Both the position numbers and the translations under genes were made by a program. The notes beneath the pieces are model-generated. The model searched no databases. It was given only the letters and a program-made list of their open reading frames with translations, and was not told the DNA's origin. 35,776 nucleotides of DNA, taken from Pseudomonadota bacterium. GTDB taxonomy: Bacteria > Pseudomonadota > Alphaproteobacteria > Sphingomonadales > Sphingomonadaceae. The stretch is from the NCBI GenBank assembly GCA_023445495.1, contig JAEXLC010000128.1, positions 1 through 35,776 on the forward strand, written 5' to 3'. Shown here piece after piece: positions 1 through 8,577 of this stretch. How positions within the stretch are numbered: position 1 is the first letter of the stretch; every line of letters begins with the position of its first letter.

Positions 1-51
1 GCGCCGCACGTGCTGAACCCGAAGTTCAATCCTGTCCTTGCTGCCCGGTGG

Positions 52-72
52 ACCCTGGCACAAGGCCGGGGT
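52..72. repeat. Short intergenic hairpin, REP-like
   Basis: An 8-bp stem with one G-T pair (ACCCTGGC, loop ACAAG, GCCGGGGT) lies in the non-coding start of the window, next to GTGACGAG. Its sequence resembles the small dispersed palindromes scattered between sphingomonad genes. Related but non-identical hairpins occur near 8578-8612 and 35755-35774. It could also act as a weak terminator for a gene beyond the left edge. The rest of 1-199 shows no other feature I can support. Confidence 0.5.
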
Positions 73-199
73 GACGAGGTTGTGGTTTAGGCATCGCGCC
101 TGAATTTGAATGTCGATGCGCTCTAACCCCCGGGCCAAAAGGCGCTTGCTCCCGTGGCGGGCGCCTGTCACCTGATGCTCGCCTGCGAGGGGGAGCATC

Positions 200-1360
200 A
201 TGCGGGGCGCTTTCGCACATATTGTCCTGTTGGCGCTTGCCGTCCTGCTCGGGGGCTGCTGGTCGCATGCCTATCCGTCGCGCGAGCGGTTCCTTGCCCC
301 CGCCGATCTCGATCCGGCCGCGGCGCGGCGGGCCGAGCTGTTCGTCGACATGAATGGCAGCTTCTATCCCGATGGCTGGCGCAGCTATGCCGATCGCGGG
401 AAGCTCAAGGCCGACAGCCTGCTCAACGAAGCGGTGCGCAAGCCGGGGCTCGATGCACTGATCGCGCGCGAGGAGGCGCGCCAGCTCGCCGATATCGAAG
501 CGTTCGCGCGGGGCAAGAAGCGGATCTTCGTGCTGATCCACGGCTTCAACAGCCGGATCGAAGATAGCGAGCCGCCCTTCGACACGATCGAGGCCCAGCT
601 CGACCTGGGCCCGGAAGACGGTGTGATCCGCTTCAACTGGGACGGGCTCACCGGCAAGCTGCTCGGGGCCGGGCGGATCTGGTTCCATGCCACCGCGACC
701 AGCCAGCTCGCCGGCTCGCGCGGGCTGCGCCGGGTGCTGGCGCGGATCGCGGGCAAGCAGATCTACCTGATCAGCCACAGCCGCGGCGCGTCGGTGATCC
801 TGAGCGCGCTCGGCAATCCGGTCTATCCTCCGGATTTCATCGCGAAGACGCGGGAAGTCGCGGCGCATTGGCATGGCGAGTATTCGGCGCTGCTCACGCC
901 GCCGCCGCTGCCGGACCGGGGCAACCGCATCCATGCGCTGATGCTGGCGCCGGCGATCGGGCGGATCGATTTCTGCGACCAGGGCGAGCAGGCGGCGATC
1001 GCCCGCAAGCAGCCCTGCGGCAAGCTGCGCGATCTCGGCCCCCAGCTGGTGAGCCTGCGCTACACGGTCAATCGCGGCGATCCGGTGCTCGACAAGTTCA
1101 TCGGGCTGAGCGGCAGGCTCAATCCCACCGATTTCGGGCTGAAGCCGGAAGTGGGTGAGGCGATCCGGGCGGAAGGTGGCTATTGCGGCATGCTCGGCTA
1201 TGCGTTCCGTGAGACCGAGCCGTTCCACGCGTTCCGCCGCTATGCCCGGCACGAGGCGTTCACCGCGATGCTCCAGGACGAAGGCATATTGAAGCCGGGC
1301 GTGTTTCACCCGCTCAAGCTGGTGCCGCCGCCGGGCTGGAGGCCCTGCCCCGCTCGGTAG
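200..1360 (+). CDS. Putative alpha/beta-hydrolase lipoprotein
   Basis: This 386-aa protein begins after a GGGGGAG ribosome site. Residues 1-20 form a lipoprotein signal with lipobox LGGC, so Cys20 would be lipidated and the protein exported. Seen further in: 'FVLIHGFN' at 110-117, the usual oxyanion-hole strand of alpha/beta hydrolases, and 'ISHSRGAS' at 191-198, which fits a nucleophile elbow with Ser194. The first Gly of the GxSxG motif is replaced by Ser. The overall look is like the DUF900 type of hydrolase. The substrate is unknown. It converges on the downstream dehydrogenase with only 6 bp between the stop codons. Fold assignment is moderately sure; a specific activity cannot be given. 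Confidence 0.75.
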   Translation: MRGAFAHIVLLALAVLLGGCWSHAYPSRERFLAPADLDPAAARRAELFVDMNGSFYPDGWRSYADRGKLKADSLLNEAVRKPGLDALIAREEARQLADIEAFARGKKRIFVLIHGFNSRIEDSEPPFDTIEAQLDLGPEDGVIRFNWDGLTGKLLGAGRIWFHATATSQLAGSRGLRRVLARIAGKQIYLISHSRGASVILSALGNPVYPPDFIAKTREVAAHWHGEYSALLTPPPLPDRGNRIHALMLAPAIGRIDFCDQGEQAAIARKQPCGKLRDLGPQLVSLRYTVNRGDPVLDKFIGLSGRLNPTDFGLKPEVGEAIRAEGGYCGMLGYAFRETEPFHAFRRYARHEAFTAMLQDEGILKPGVFHPLKLVPPPGWRPCPAR

Positions 1361-1366
1361 CCGGGA

Positions 1367-2218
1367 TCAGCCGTTCACCACCGTCCCGCCATTGGGATGG
1401 AGAACCTGGCCGGACATGTAGCTGGCATCCTCGCAGGCCAGGAACAGGAAGGCGGGCGCAACTTCATTGGGCTGGCCCGGCCGCCCCATCGGGGTGCTTT
1501 CGCCGAAATGCGCGAGCTTCTCGGAGCTTGCGCCGCCCATCGGATTGAGCGGGGTCCAGATCGGCCCCGGCGCTACGGCGTTCACCCTTATGCCCTCGCC
1601 CACCAGATTCTCGGACAGGCTGCGGGTGAAGGCAGTGATCGCGCCCTTGGTGCTGGAATAGTCGAGCAGCTCCTTCGAGCCCTGGTACATCGTCACCGAG
1701 GTGCAGTTGACGATGGCGGCGCCCTTTTTCAGGTGCGGCCGCGCGGCCTGGGTCAGGAAGAACATCCCGAAGATGTTGGTCTGGAAGGTGCGTCGCAGCT
1801 GGTCCTCGGTGATGTCGGTGATGTCCTTGTCGGGATGCTGCTCGCCGGCATTGTTCACCAGCACGTCGATCCGGCCGAATTTCCCGATCACCTGGGCGAT
1901 GGCCTGGTCGCAGAAGTCCTTGTCGCCGACATCGCCGGCGATGGTCAGCGCCTCGCGGCCTTCACTGCGGACGATCTCGGCGGTCTTCGCCGCATCGTCA
2001 TGCTCGCACAGATAGAGGATGGCGATATCGGCGCCCTCGCGCGCATAGAGCGCGGCGACGGCGCGGCCGATGCCGCTGTCTGCGCCGGTGATCAGCGCGA
2101 CCTTGCCCTGGAGGCGTCCGGAGCCGGGATAGCGCGGCTCCCAGTCTGGCTTGGGTTCGAGCGCGCTCTCGTGTCCGGGCAGCGCGTCTTCGTGGATCAT
2201 CTCGGCGGCTTCGCCCAT
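1367..2218 (-). CDS. SDR oxidoreductase, YghA/general stress protein 39 type
   Basis: This 283-aa short-chain dehydrogenase has the NAD(P)-binding motif TGADSGIG (44-51), NNAG (122-125), catalytic Ser174, and Tyr187-x-x-x-Lys191. The roughly 35-residue N-terminal extension before the Rossmann fold (with 'YPGSGRL') and the 'VAPGPIWTPL' stretch are typical of the E. coli YghA and Bacillus GSP39 group. Those are stress-associated oxidoreductases of uncertain substrate. The frame stays open 27 codons further upstream, but the ATG at 2218 has a perfect AGGAGG five bases before it. A candidate EcfG-type promoter at 2244-2268 also lies within that extension, so 2218 is chosen. Family is sure; physiological substrate is not known. 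Confidence 0.92.
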   Translation of the reverse strand: MGEAAEMIHEDALPGHESALEPKPDWEPRYPGSGRLQGKVALITGADSGIGRAVAALYAREGADIAILYLCEHDDAAKTAEIVRSEGREALTIAGDVGDKDFCDQAIAQVIGKFGRIDVLVNNAGEQHPDKDITDITEDQLRRTFQTNIFGMFFLTQAARPHLKKGAAIVNCTSVTMYQGSKELLDYSSTKGAITAFTRSLSENLVGEGIRVNAVAPGPIWTPLNPMGGASSEKLAHFGESTPMGRPGQPNEVAPAFLFLACEDASYMSGQVLHPNGGTVVNG

Positions 2219-2243
2219 GGCATCCTCCTGGAATACCTTGGAA

Positions 2244-2268
2244 AACCGGTATGGCGGGCCGAGGTTCC
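2244..2268 (-). promoter_or_regulatory. Candidate EcfG (general stress sigma) promoter
   Basis: Read on the minus strand, GGAAC is followed after exactly 16 bases by GGTT, close to the alphaproteobacterial general-stress consensus GGAAC-N16/17-CGTT. It sits 26-50 bases before the ATG at 2218, a sensible leader length. One of the four bases of the -10 half differs from consensus, so this is a candidate rather than a certain promoter. The stress-type identity of the downstream dehydrogenase supports it. Confidence 0.5.
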
Positions 2269-2304
2269 GCCTTTTCGTGGCCGCCGCCGGGCGGCGCACA
2301 GGGT

Positions 2305-2400
2305 TCAGCCGAAGTGGCTGAAACCCTGCAGGCCGACCGTGGCGATCGTCATTGCGGTGATGGCGAACGATGCCGCACCGATCATCAGGCTACGTGTCAT
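2305..2400 (-). CDS. Small hydrophobic protein, 31 aa
   Basis: A short open frame encodes a peptide beginning MTRSLMIGAASFAITAM and ending in HFG. After two polar residues it is almost continuously hydrophobic from residue 5 to 24, so a single membrane segment is likely. Translation support is a purine-rich GGGAGAGGA about five bases before the ATG. It lies 35 bp downstream of a second tiny membrane protein on the same strand and 36 bp upstream of the candidate EcfG promoter. Function is unknown. The good ribosome site and the tandem arrangement argue that it is real. Confidence 0.6.
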   Translation of the reverse strand: MTRSLMIGAASFAITAMTIATVGLQGFSHFG

Positions 2401-2435
2401 GCTTATCCTCTCCCTTCCGTCGGTTCCGCCGCCGA

Positions 2436-2543
2436 TCATGCGACCGGAAGCGCCGATGCCGAGAAGAGCAGGATGCCATAGCTGAGAACGACTGCGCCGA
2501 TGACGGCAACGCTGTGCTGGAACGAGCTGATACGGACGGCCAT
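2436..2543 (-). CDS. Small hydrophobic protein, 35 aa
   Basis: This tiny frame encodes MAVRISSFQHSVAVIGAVVL followed by SYGILLFSASALPVA. It has a short polar N-terminus and one hydrophobic helix at about residues 12-32. AGGGAGT lies 9 bases before the ATG, a plausible ribosome site. It is the first of two tandem mini-genes on the minus strand and may be co-transcribed with the 31-aa frame that follows. No family is recognised. Single-span proteins of this size are often stress-induced or subunits of membrane complexes, but nothing in the sequence decides between these. Confidence 0.6.
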   Translation of the reverse strand: MAVRISSFQHSVAVIGAVVLSYGILLFSASALPVA

Positions 2544-2742
2544 TTTAACTTACTCCCTGTGTGTTCGGCTGCCGGACCATCCGGACTTGCCGATGCCAGA
2601 TGAATTGCAGGGAGCGTGCCAATTTTCTAAGTGATTGATTTTGCTAGGAGCGTGTCAGAAAGTTACGCGCGGTTGGGAAATTTCACGCCAAGCAATGGTG
2701 TATTTTCCCAATCAAAGGCGGACAGTCGCTGTCCGATTCCGG

Positions 2743-3801
2743 TCAATCGATCCGGACGCAGTTCCGGCCGCCATTCTTGGCCGCGTAGCAAAGCTGGTCG
2801 GCGCGGTGGAACACGGTGCCGAACACTTCGCCCTCGGTCGCGGCGCTGAGGCCGGCGGAGAAGGTGATCTCGCCAAGCGGGGCATCGGTCTCGCGCAGCC
2901 GGTAGCGCTTGGCCGACACGGCGAGGCGCGCGCGGTCGAGCACGTCGCGGGCTTCGCGGATGCCCAGCCCGACGAACAGCACGACGAACTCCTCGCCGCC
3001 ATAGCGCGCGACGAGATGGTTCTTGCAGGTATCCGACAGCGCTTCGCCCAGCGCCTTGAGCACGCGGTCGCCGACGACATGGCCGAACCGGTCGTTGACC
3101 GACTTGAAGTGATCGACGTCGCACACCGCCATGCAGATCCGGGTGCCCGCCGCGGCCTGGGCCGCATAGGCTTCCTCGAAGGCGCGGCGATTGGGCAGGC
3201 CGGTCAGCGGGTCCTTGCGGGCGTTGTCGCGCGCTTCCTCGAGCTTGGTGCGCAGCTCATTGGCTTCGCGATTGGCGCTTTCCAGCCGTTCCTCGGCCGA
3301 GCGCACCCGCTCGAGCATCGTCGCGGTGAGCCGCTCGACCTCGACATTGTGCGAGCCGGAGCTGCGCATCGCCTGCGCGCTCGCGGCCAGGTCGCGGCCG
3401 AAATCGACCGTCTCGGCATGCATCGCGGTGACCATGTCCTGGAAGCCCTCGACCTGCATCTGGGTCTGGGCGACCAGGCCCTGGGCCTTTTCGATCGTCG
3501 CGGTCGGATTGCCGGCGACGGGCTGGGCGTCGCAGCCCAGCGTCTCGATGTCGCGCTGCGTGAGGCGGATGCCGCCATCGGTGAGCGCGTGCACCGCGCG
3601 CGCCAGCGGGCCGTCGGGATTGGCGAGCAGCTGATAGGCAAAGGCATAGTTCGCGGGATCAGGGTCCAGCCGCTGATCCACCAGGAACTCACCGATGCGG
3701 TCGTACAGGTTACGCGCGGCCTGGGAACCGCTTGCCACCCGAACGGCCTTCGCCGCGCCCATCTGCGTCACTGCCTCACCAGAATATTGGTCCGACGGCA
3801 T
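2743..3801 (-). CDS. Diguanylate cyclase with C-terminal GGDEF domain
   Basis: This 352-aa cytoplasmic protein has no membrane segment. Residues 1-150 are a helical region of unknown ligand, and about 155-197 is a charged, heptad-like coiled coil. A GGDEF domain follows from about 198 ('KDPLTGLPNRRAF'). The active-site motif RYGGEEF is intact (GGEEF at 268-272), as is the metal-binding 'CDVDHFKSVND' stretch, so c-di-GMP synthesis is expected. The inhibitory RxxD site five residues upstream is replaced by CKNH, so classical product inhibition should be absent. ATG 3801 follows GAGGG at short spacing; a TTG directly before it and an ATG at codon 14 are alternatives. Confidence 0.9.
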   Translation of the reverse strand: MPSDQYSGEAVTQMGAAKAVRVASGSQAARNLYDRIGEFLVDQRLDPDPANYAFAYQLLANPDGPLARAVHALTDGGIRLTQRDIETLGCDAQPVAGNPTATIEKAQGLVAQTQMQVEGFQDMVTAMHAETVDFGRDLAASAQAMRSSGSHNVEVERLTATMLERVRSAEERLESANREANELRTKLEEARDNARKDPLTGLPNRRAFEEAYAAQAAAGTRICMAVCDVDHFKSVNDRFGHVVGDRVLKALGEALSDTCKNHLVARYGGEEFVVLFVGLGIREARDVLDRARLAVSAKRYRLRETDAPLGEITFSAGLSAATEGEVFGTVFHRADQLCYAAKNGGRNCVRID

Positions 3802-3896
3802 CAACCCTCAATGCCGTCTGGACACGGGCTTACGGTGCAACTGCTAACATCCGGTGAGCAAAGCATGCGGAGTCGTGAAAATATCCGCGGCCGCTA

Positions 3897-4445
3897 TCAA
3901 TGCTTGTGCGTCGCCTTGTACTTCTGGACCGTGGCGAGCGACAGGCGGATATGATCGGCCGGGCTCATGTCCGAATGGACGAACAGCACCTTGCCGTTCG
4001 GCGCGATCACATAGGAGGTGCGGCTGGTGATCGTCGTCGGCTTGCCGTCCTTGCCGGTGAGCAGCACGTCATAGCCCTTGATGATCTCCGGGCTGGCGGC
4101 GGCGACGGCGAACTTGCCGGCGCACTTCTCGGCCGAGAAGGCCTCGAGCTTGTCGATGTTGCCGGCGGTCATGCCGATCACGGTGGCGCCGGCCTTGTCG
4201 AAGTCGGGCAGTGCCTCGGCGAAGGCATGGGCCTCGGCATTGCAGCCTGCGGTGAAGGCGGCGGGGAAGAAATAGAGGACGACCGGGCCCTTCTTGAGCG
4301 CGGCCTTGAGGTTCACCGTGAAGGGCTTGCCCGCCATCGCGCCGGGCGCGGTGAAATCGGGGGCGACCTGGCCGGTCTTGAGCGCGGCGGTGGCCGGCAC
4401 GGCGAGCGACAGGGCAGCAGCGGTGGCGATCAGCAATTTGCGCAT
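3897..4445 (-). CDS. Exported peroxiredoxin (AhpC/TSA, Bcp-like)
   Basis: This 182-aa thioredoxin-fold peroxidase reduces hydrogen peroxide or organic peroxides. A Sec signal peptide covers about residues 1-20 (cleavage near ATA-ALKTG), so it acts in the periplasm. The peroxidatic motif PxxxTxxC is complete (Pro61, Thr65, Cys68), and Cys108 is the only other cysteine and a possible resolving residue. AAGGAGG lies just upstream of the ATG. It is followed 29 bp later on the same strand by nothing related: the phospholipase A gene is encoded upstream of it. Family is sure; the electron donor is unknown. Confidence 0.9.
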   Translation of the reverse strand: MRKLLIATAAALSLAVPATAALKTGQVAPDFTAPGAMAGKPFTVNLKAALKKGPVVLYFFPAAFTAGCNAEAHAFAEALPDFDKAGATVIGMTAGNIDKLEAFSAEKCAGKFAVAAASPEIIKGYDVLLTGKDGKPTTITSRTSYVIAPNGKVLFVHSDMSPADHIRLSLATVQKYKATHKH

Positions 4446-4474
4446 GGCGATCCTCCTTGGTTCCTCTCCCCGGC

Positions 4475-5536
4475 CTATCGCGTCAGTGCGATGCCGATCC
4501 GGGCATGGGTGTCGTTCTTGCGATAGTCGTCCAGTGCCTCGCCATAGCCGGTGAAGGCCTGGCCGAAGATATAGAAGCCCACGCCCTTCGCAATGCGTGC
4601 GAGCGGGTAGGAGACGAACAATTCGGCGGCGCCCTTGCCCGTCTCGACATTGCCGCGGCCGGTGAGCGAGAGCTTGATGCCGTCACGCTGCCCGATCGCC
4701 GCGGTGAGGCTGGTATAGCCGAAATAGTCCTTCACATCGGGCGCGGTGCGGATCTGGCCGACATAGAACCAGGCCTGGGGCGCGATATCGACATGCCAGT
4801 CGCCACCCAGGTCGAACGTCTTCTCGGCGCGCAGATAGACGCGGTTGAGATCGACCGAATCGAGCGCGCCGCGCCCGTTCGAATCGTGGCGATAGCCGAG
4901 CGCGACTCTGGTGGTCTCGTCGAGCGGAATATCGGCGTAGATTTCGGGGCTGTAATTGGTCGAGCGGAACGGGCCCGAGGGCTGGTTCAGCGCCCAGAAC
5001 ATCGTCTGGGTATAGGCGAAGCGCAGATTGCCGAGCTTGAGTGGGGCGTTCTCGCTGAACGGCCGGAAGGCCAGGCTGACCTGCAGCTTGCCGCCGGCAT
5101 CCTTGAGGCCGAACGCGCCATAGATCGGCTCGTGCGGCTCGAACCGGTCGACAAAGGCCGCCGAGCTGCCCGTCGAGCTCTGCACCACCGTCTCGCCCTC
5201 GGGCATGTCGGCGGCGGCATGCTGTTCGATCGGCGGTACCGCGCGGCCGGCAATGCCGACCGGCACATAGCGCGCCTTGGCGAAGCCGTGCGGCGCGACC
5301 GTGGGCATCGGGCCCGGCGCGCGTTCGAGGACGAGGCGGGTGCCGTCGACCGCGGTGATCTCGATCTGGCGCGGGCCGGCATCGGTGACCGGGGCTTCGC
5401 CTTCATTGACCAGGAACACCTCGACCCCGCGCAGCGCCTCGGCCTCGGAGGCGGGCTGGGCGGGCACGGCGCGCAGGGTCTGCGCAGCGGCGGGGGCGGC
5501 GGCGAGGAACGCGATCGGGATCAGCAGGCGGCGCAT
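4475..5536 (-). CDS. pldA: Outer membrane phospholipase A (OMPLA)
   Basis: This 353-aa protein has a Sec signal (residues 1-18, cleavage after AAA). An extra domain of about 110 residues precedes the beta-barrel. The catalytic signature is clear: His217-x-Ser219-Asn-Gly, with Asn231 exactly 12 residues after the serine, as in E. coli PldA (His142, Ser144, Asn156). The enzyme hydrolyses acyl chains of phospholipids that reach the outer leaflet of the outer membrane. The frame is open 14 codons upstream to a TTG, but the signal peptide points to ATG 5536. The N-terminal extension before the barrel is longer than in E. coli. The gene is divergent from hisN, with 65 bp between the starts. Confidence 0.88.
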   Translation of the reverse strand: MRRLLIPIAFLAAAPAAAQTLRAVPAQPASEAEALRGVEVFLVNEGEAPVTDAGPRQIEITAVDGTRLVLERAPGPMPTVAPHGFAKARYVPVGIAGRAVPPIEQHAAADMPEGETVVQSSTGSSAAFVDRFEPHEPIYGAFGLKDAGGKLQVSLAFRPFSENAPLKLGNLRFAYTQTMFWALNQPSGPFRSTNYSPEIYADIPLDETTRVALGYRHDSNGRGALDSVDLNRVYLRAEKTFDLGGDWHVDIAPQAWFYVGQIRTAPDVKDYFGYTSLTAAIGQRDGIKLSLTGRGNVETGKGAAELFVSYPLARIAKGVGFYIFGQAFTGYGEALDDYRKNDTHARIGIALTR

Positions 5537-5601
5537 CGGCGGGTGGAGTGACAAAGGATTGTGACCTTGGCGAGTCAAAATCGGAGCGCTAGGGCATCCG
5601 C

Positions 5602-6405
5602 ATGCCCGTGACCCCCGCCGATATCGCCCTCGCCGAACGCCTTGCCGATGCCGCAGGCGCCGCCATCCTCCCCTATTTCCGGGGCGCGCACGGCATGGAG
5701 GCGAAGGAGGACCAGTCGCCGGTCACCCTGGCCGATCGCGCCGCCGAGGAAGCGATGCGCAAGCTGATCATCGCCGAGCGGCCGATGGACGGCATCCAGG
5801 GCGAGGAGTTCGGCGTGCGCGAAGGGACGAGCGGGCGCGTCTGGGTGCTCGACCCGATCGACGGCACCCGCGCGTTCATCGCCGGCCGCCCGATCTTCGG
5901 CACGCTGATCGCGCTGATCGAGGATGGCTGGCCGCTGCTCGGCATCATCGACCAGCCGGTGACGAAGGAGCGCTGGCTCGGCGTCGCCGGCCGCCCGACC
6001 CTGTTCAACGGCAAGCCCGCCGAAGCGCGCCGCTGCCGCGACCTGAAGGACGCGATCCTCGCCACCACCAGCCCGGCCCTGTTCGGCGACGACCAGCTCC
6101 ACGCCTTCGAGCATCTCGACGGTGCCGTGGCGAGCGTCGTGCTGGGCGGCGACTGCTACAATTATGGCTGCGTCGCCAGCGGCTGGCTCGACATCGTCGT
6201 CGAGGCCGGCCTCAAGCTCCACGACTTCGCCGCGCTGGTGCCGATCGTCGAGGGCGCTGGCGGGCGGATGTGCGACTGGCAGGGCGACCCGCTCCACGCC
6301 GGCAGCAACGGCGAAGTGATCGCCGCGGGCGATCCGGCGCGGATCGAGGAGATCCTCGAGGCGCTGGCCTGCCGCGGCGAGGGCCATCACCACCACGACC
6401 ACTGA
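5602..6405 (+). CDS. hisN: Histidinol-phosphatase, inositol-monophosphatase family
   Basis: This 267-aa cytoplasmic Mg2+-dependent phosphatase has the metal motifs GEEF (Glu68/Glu69), Asp84-Pro-Ile-Asp87-Gly-Thr, and a third Asp208 in 'LKLHDFAAL'. Short alphaproteobacterial members with 'WVLDPIDGTRAF' and 'GGDCYNYG' are generally HisN, which dephosphorylates histidinol phosphate in histidine synthesis. Inositol or nucleotide monophosphatase activity remains possible. The C-terminus ends in an unusual His-rich tail (GHHHHDH) that may bind metal. The gene converges on the AsmA-family gene; the 39-bp gap contains a GC-rich inverted repeat (GCGGC-ggtccc-GCCGC) that could serve as a shared terminator. 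Confidence 0.85.
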   Translation: MPVTPADIALAERLADAAGAAILPYFRGAHGMEAKEDQSPVTLADRAAEEAMRKLIIAERPMDGIQGEEFGVREGTSGRVWVLDPIDGTRAFIAGRPIFGTLIALIEDGWPLLGIIDQPVTKERWLGVAGRPTLFNGKPAEARRCRDLKDAILATTSPALFGDDQLHAFEHLDGAVASVVLGGDCYNYGCVASGWLDIVVEAGLKLHDFAALVPIVEGAGGRMCDWQGDPLHAGSNGEVIAAGDPARIEEILEALACRGEGHHHHDH

Positions 6406-6444
6406 GCGATTTCCGGCGGCTCGGGGCGCGGCGGTCCCGCCGCT

Positions 6445-8529
6445 TCACGACTTGCCCGGCATGCCCTTGCCGACATCGTCGCGCGGCTTGCCCTTGGTGG
6501 TGCGCTGGGCGGCGGCGCGGGCGCCTTCGAGGACCGGGCCGCAGGCCGCCGCCTTGGCATCACCGACATCGACGAACGCGATGATCGCCGCGAACGGGCT
6601 GGCGAAGACGCCGAGCCCCAGGCCGACGCCGGCGCGCGCGACCAGCTCGGGCGAGATCACGTTTAGCCCCGGTCGGGCGAAATAGCCGTTCAGGCCGACC
6701 GGGGACTGGCCCGAGAACAGGCTGAACTTCTTGCTGTCCGCGCGGATCGCCAGGTCGATGCTCTCGTTGCGGAAGCTGAAGCCGCCGCGGCCGAGGATGA
6801 CGTTCTTCTGGGTGTCGATCAGGATCGGGTCCGCCGCCGCCACGCCGTTCCGCACGGTGAAGCCGATCAGCCCGCAATTGATCTGCACCGGCTCCTTCAG
6901 CTTCTTCTCGAACATCTTCTGGACGAAGGTGCCGATATCGATCTCGGACAGCTGGACGTTGCGCGTCCATAGCGAGCCGCGCGGCAGGATGATCGCGATG
7001 CGGCCATTCGAATTGGCCAGCGATTCGCGCACGCTGTCGCCGAGCCCGGTCATCTGCACCCGCGCCTTGACCGTGCCGCTGGTGCCGCTCTGCTCGACGC
7101 CCCAGCCGGCGAGCAGGGTGCCCATCGGGGTGGGCGACAGGCGGATGTCATAGTCGGTGAAGACCGGCTGCTTGCGCGCGTTGATGCTGATGTCCGAGCT
7201 GACCGTGCCGCGCGCCATGCTGAAATTGAGCGGGCTGAGCTTGAGCAGCATGTTGTCGAGATCGAGCCCCAGCTCGATGTTCGACACTGGGAAACTCGGT
7301 GCGCGGACGTCGCGCACCGTCCAGTGGACCTTCGCGTCGAAGTTGCGAAGTGCATCTATGCGGAGTTTCGCATCGGGCAGCAGGCGCGGCGTGCCCGAGA
7401 CCTGGGTGACCGCGCCGGCGGCGCCCCTGGCCGCCAGCGTGTTCGGATTGTAGCCGATGAACGGGCCGGCATCGACGATGTCGAGCGTGTCGGTGGCGAG
7501 CTCGGCGGTGAGCAGCATGCGCGGGGGCGTCATCTTCACGGTCATCTTGCCGGCAAGGTCGGAGTCGCCGAAGCGGCCCTTCAGCCCGGTGAAGCGCCAT
7601 TCGTCGCCGCGCTTGGTCAGCGCCGAGGTGAGGCGATAGGTCCGCGTGTCGGGCACGGCGATGCCGGCGAGCATGAAGACGTCCGCCAGATTCTGGCCGC
7701 GCGCGTTCATGTGCAGGTCGGCGCCCTCGATCTCGGTGGCGCCGGGAAGCGTGCCCGAAATGTCGACCTGGGTGCGCACCGCCTCGGCGTGGAGCTTGAG
7801 CTGGTTCCTGCCGCCCGAGACGGTGGCATTGGGCGTGAGCAGCGCGCCGTTCATCACGAAGCGGGTGCCGCGCACCGTGCCGGCGCCGTCGAAGCCGATC
7901 GACGAGGCGAACTGGGTGTCCTTCGCCTCGACCGTATGGATGCGGATGCCGGCCTCGACCTGCATGCGCGGATCGAGATAGCGGATCATCGTGCCCTGGA
8001 CGAGCGCGCGGCGGATGACCGGAAGGTCGAGCGGCTCGCCCTTTTCCGCGCTGAACGTCCAGCTGTTGCGCTTGCCCGCCTTGTCCCAGCGCAGGTCGAG
8101 CCGGCCGTCCTGCAGGTCGAGCCAGTTGATCCGCCGGCGGCCGGTGATCAGGCCCCAGGTGGAGATGCGCGAATCGATGCGCTTCGCCTCGAAGAAATTG
8201 CCCCTGCCCGCCCAGGCCGGGTTGGCGATCGTCATCCCTTCGGCGACGAACTTGACGTTGAGCGGGTTGAAATAGAGCTGGAAGTCGCCGGCGACCTTCA
8301 CCTCGCGCTGGGTCTGCTGGGCGACGATGCGCTCGAATGTATGCTTGAGGAAGCGGCCCTTGGTGACGAACAGGATCGTCCAGGCGAGAACGATCAGGCC
8401 GAGGAGCGTGGCGAGGACGGCGATCGCGCTGGCAAGCGGCGTGCCGAGGGCACGTAGCGGGCGCGCGGGCGCGTCGGCGGGCGCTTGTGCCGGGGCGGCG
8501 GCGGAGATCGGGGCTGCGCGATCGGCCAT
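6445..8529 (-). CDS. AsmA-family protein
   Basis: This 694-aa protein has a proline/alanine-rich N-terminus and one membrane span at about 33-57. The AsmA N-terminal pattern follows ('FLKHTFERIVAQQTQREV', 'FNPLNVKFVAEGMTIANPAW'), then a long beta-rich periplasmic part. AsmA/TamB-like proteins bridge inner and outer membranes and are thought to move phospholipids. The product would be anchored in the inner membrane with the bulk in the periplasm. The C-terminus has 'FSGQSPVGLNGYFARPGLNV' and a final hydrophobic patch. ATG 8529 was chosen because the 67 upstream in-frame codons are Arg/Pro-rich and overlap an intergenic hairpin. No strong ribosome site is visible. Confidence 0.85.
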   Translation of the reverse strand: MADRAAPISAAAPAQAPADAPARPLRALGTPLASAIAVLATLLGLIVLAWTILFVTKGRFLKHTFERIVAQQTQREVKVAGDFQLYFNPLNVKFVAEGMTIANPAWAGRGNFFEAKRIDSRISTWGLITGRRRINWLDLQDGRLDLRWDKAGKRNSWTFSAEKGEPLDLPVIRRALVQGTMIRYLDPRMQVEAGIRIHTVEAKDTQFASSIGFDGAGTVRGTRFVMNGALLTPNATVSGGRNQLKLHAEAVRTQVDISGTLPGATEIEGADLHMNARGQNLADVFMLAGIAVPDTRTYRLTSALTKRGDEWRFTGLKGRFGDSDLAGKMTVKMTPPRMLLTAELATDTLDIVDAGPFIGYNPNTLAARGAAGAVTQVSGTPRLLPDAKLRIDALRNFDAKVHWTVRDVRAPSFPVSNIELGLDLDNMLLKLSPLNFSMARGTVSSDISINARKQPVFTDYDIRLSPTPMGTLLAGWGVEQSGTSGTVKARVQMTGLGDSVRESLANSNGRIAIILPRGSLWTRNVQLSEIDIGTFVQKMFEKKLKEPVQINCGLIGFTVRNGVAAADPILIDTQKNVILGRGGFSFRNESIDLAIRADSKKFSLFSGQSPVGLNGYFARPGLNVISPELVARAGVGLGLGVFASPFAAIIAFVDVGDAKAAACGPVLEGARAAAQRTTKGKPRDDVGKGMPGKS

Positions 8530-8577
8530 GCTGGGAGAAAGCCCGGCGATGCCAAGGGGTTCCGCCGGACCTCTTTT

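Noticed and set aside
26..1309. A 427-codon antisense frame opposite the lipoprotein hydrolase
   Set aside because: No domain; its end reads through the intergenic hairpin repeat at the window start.
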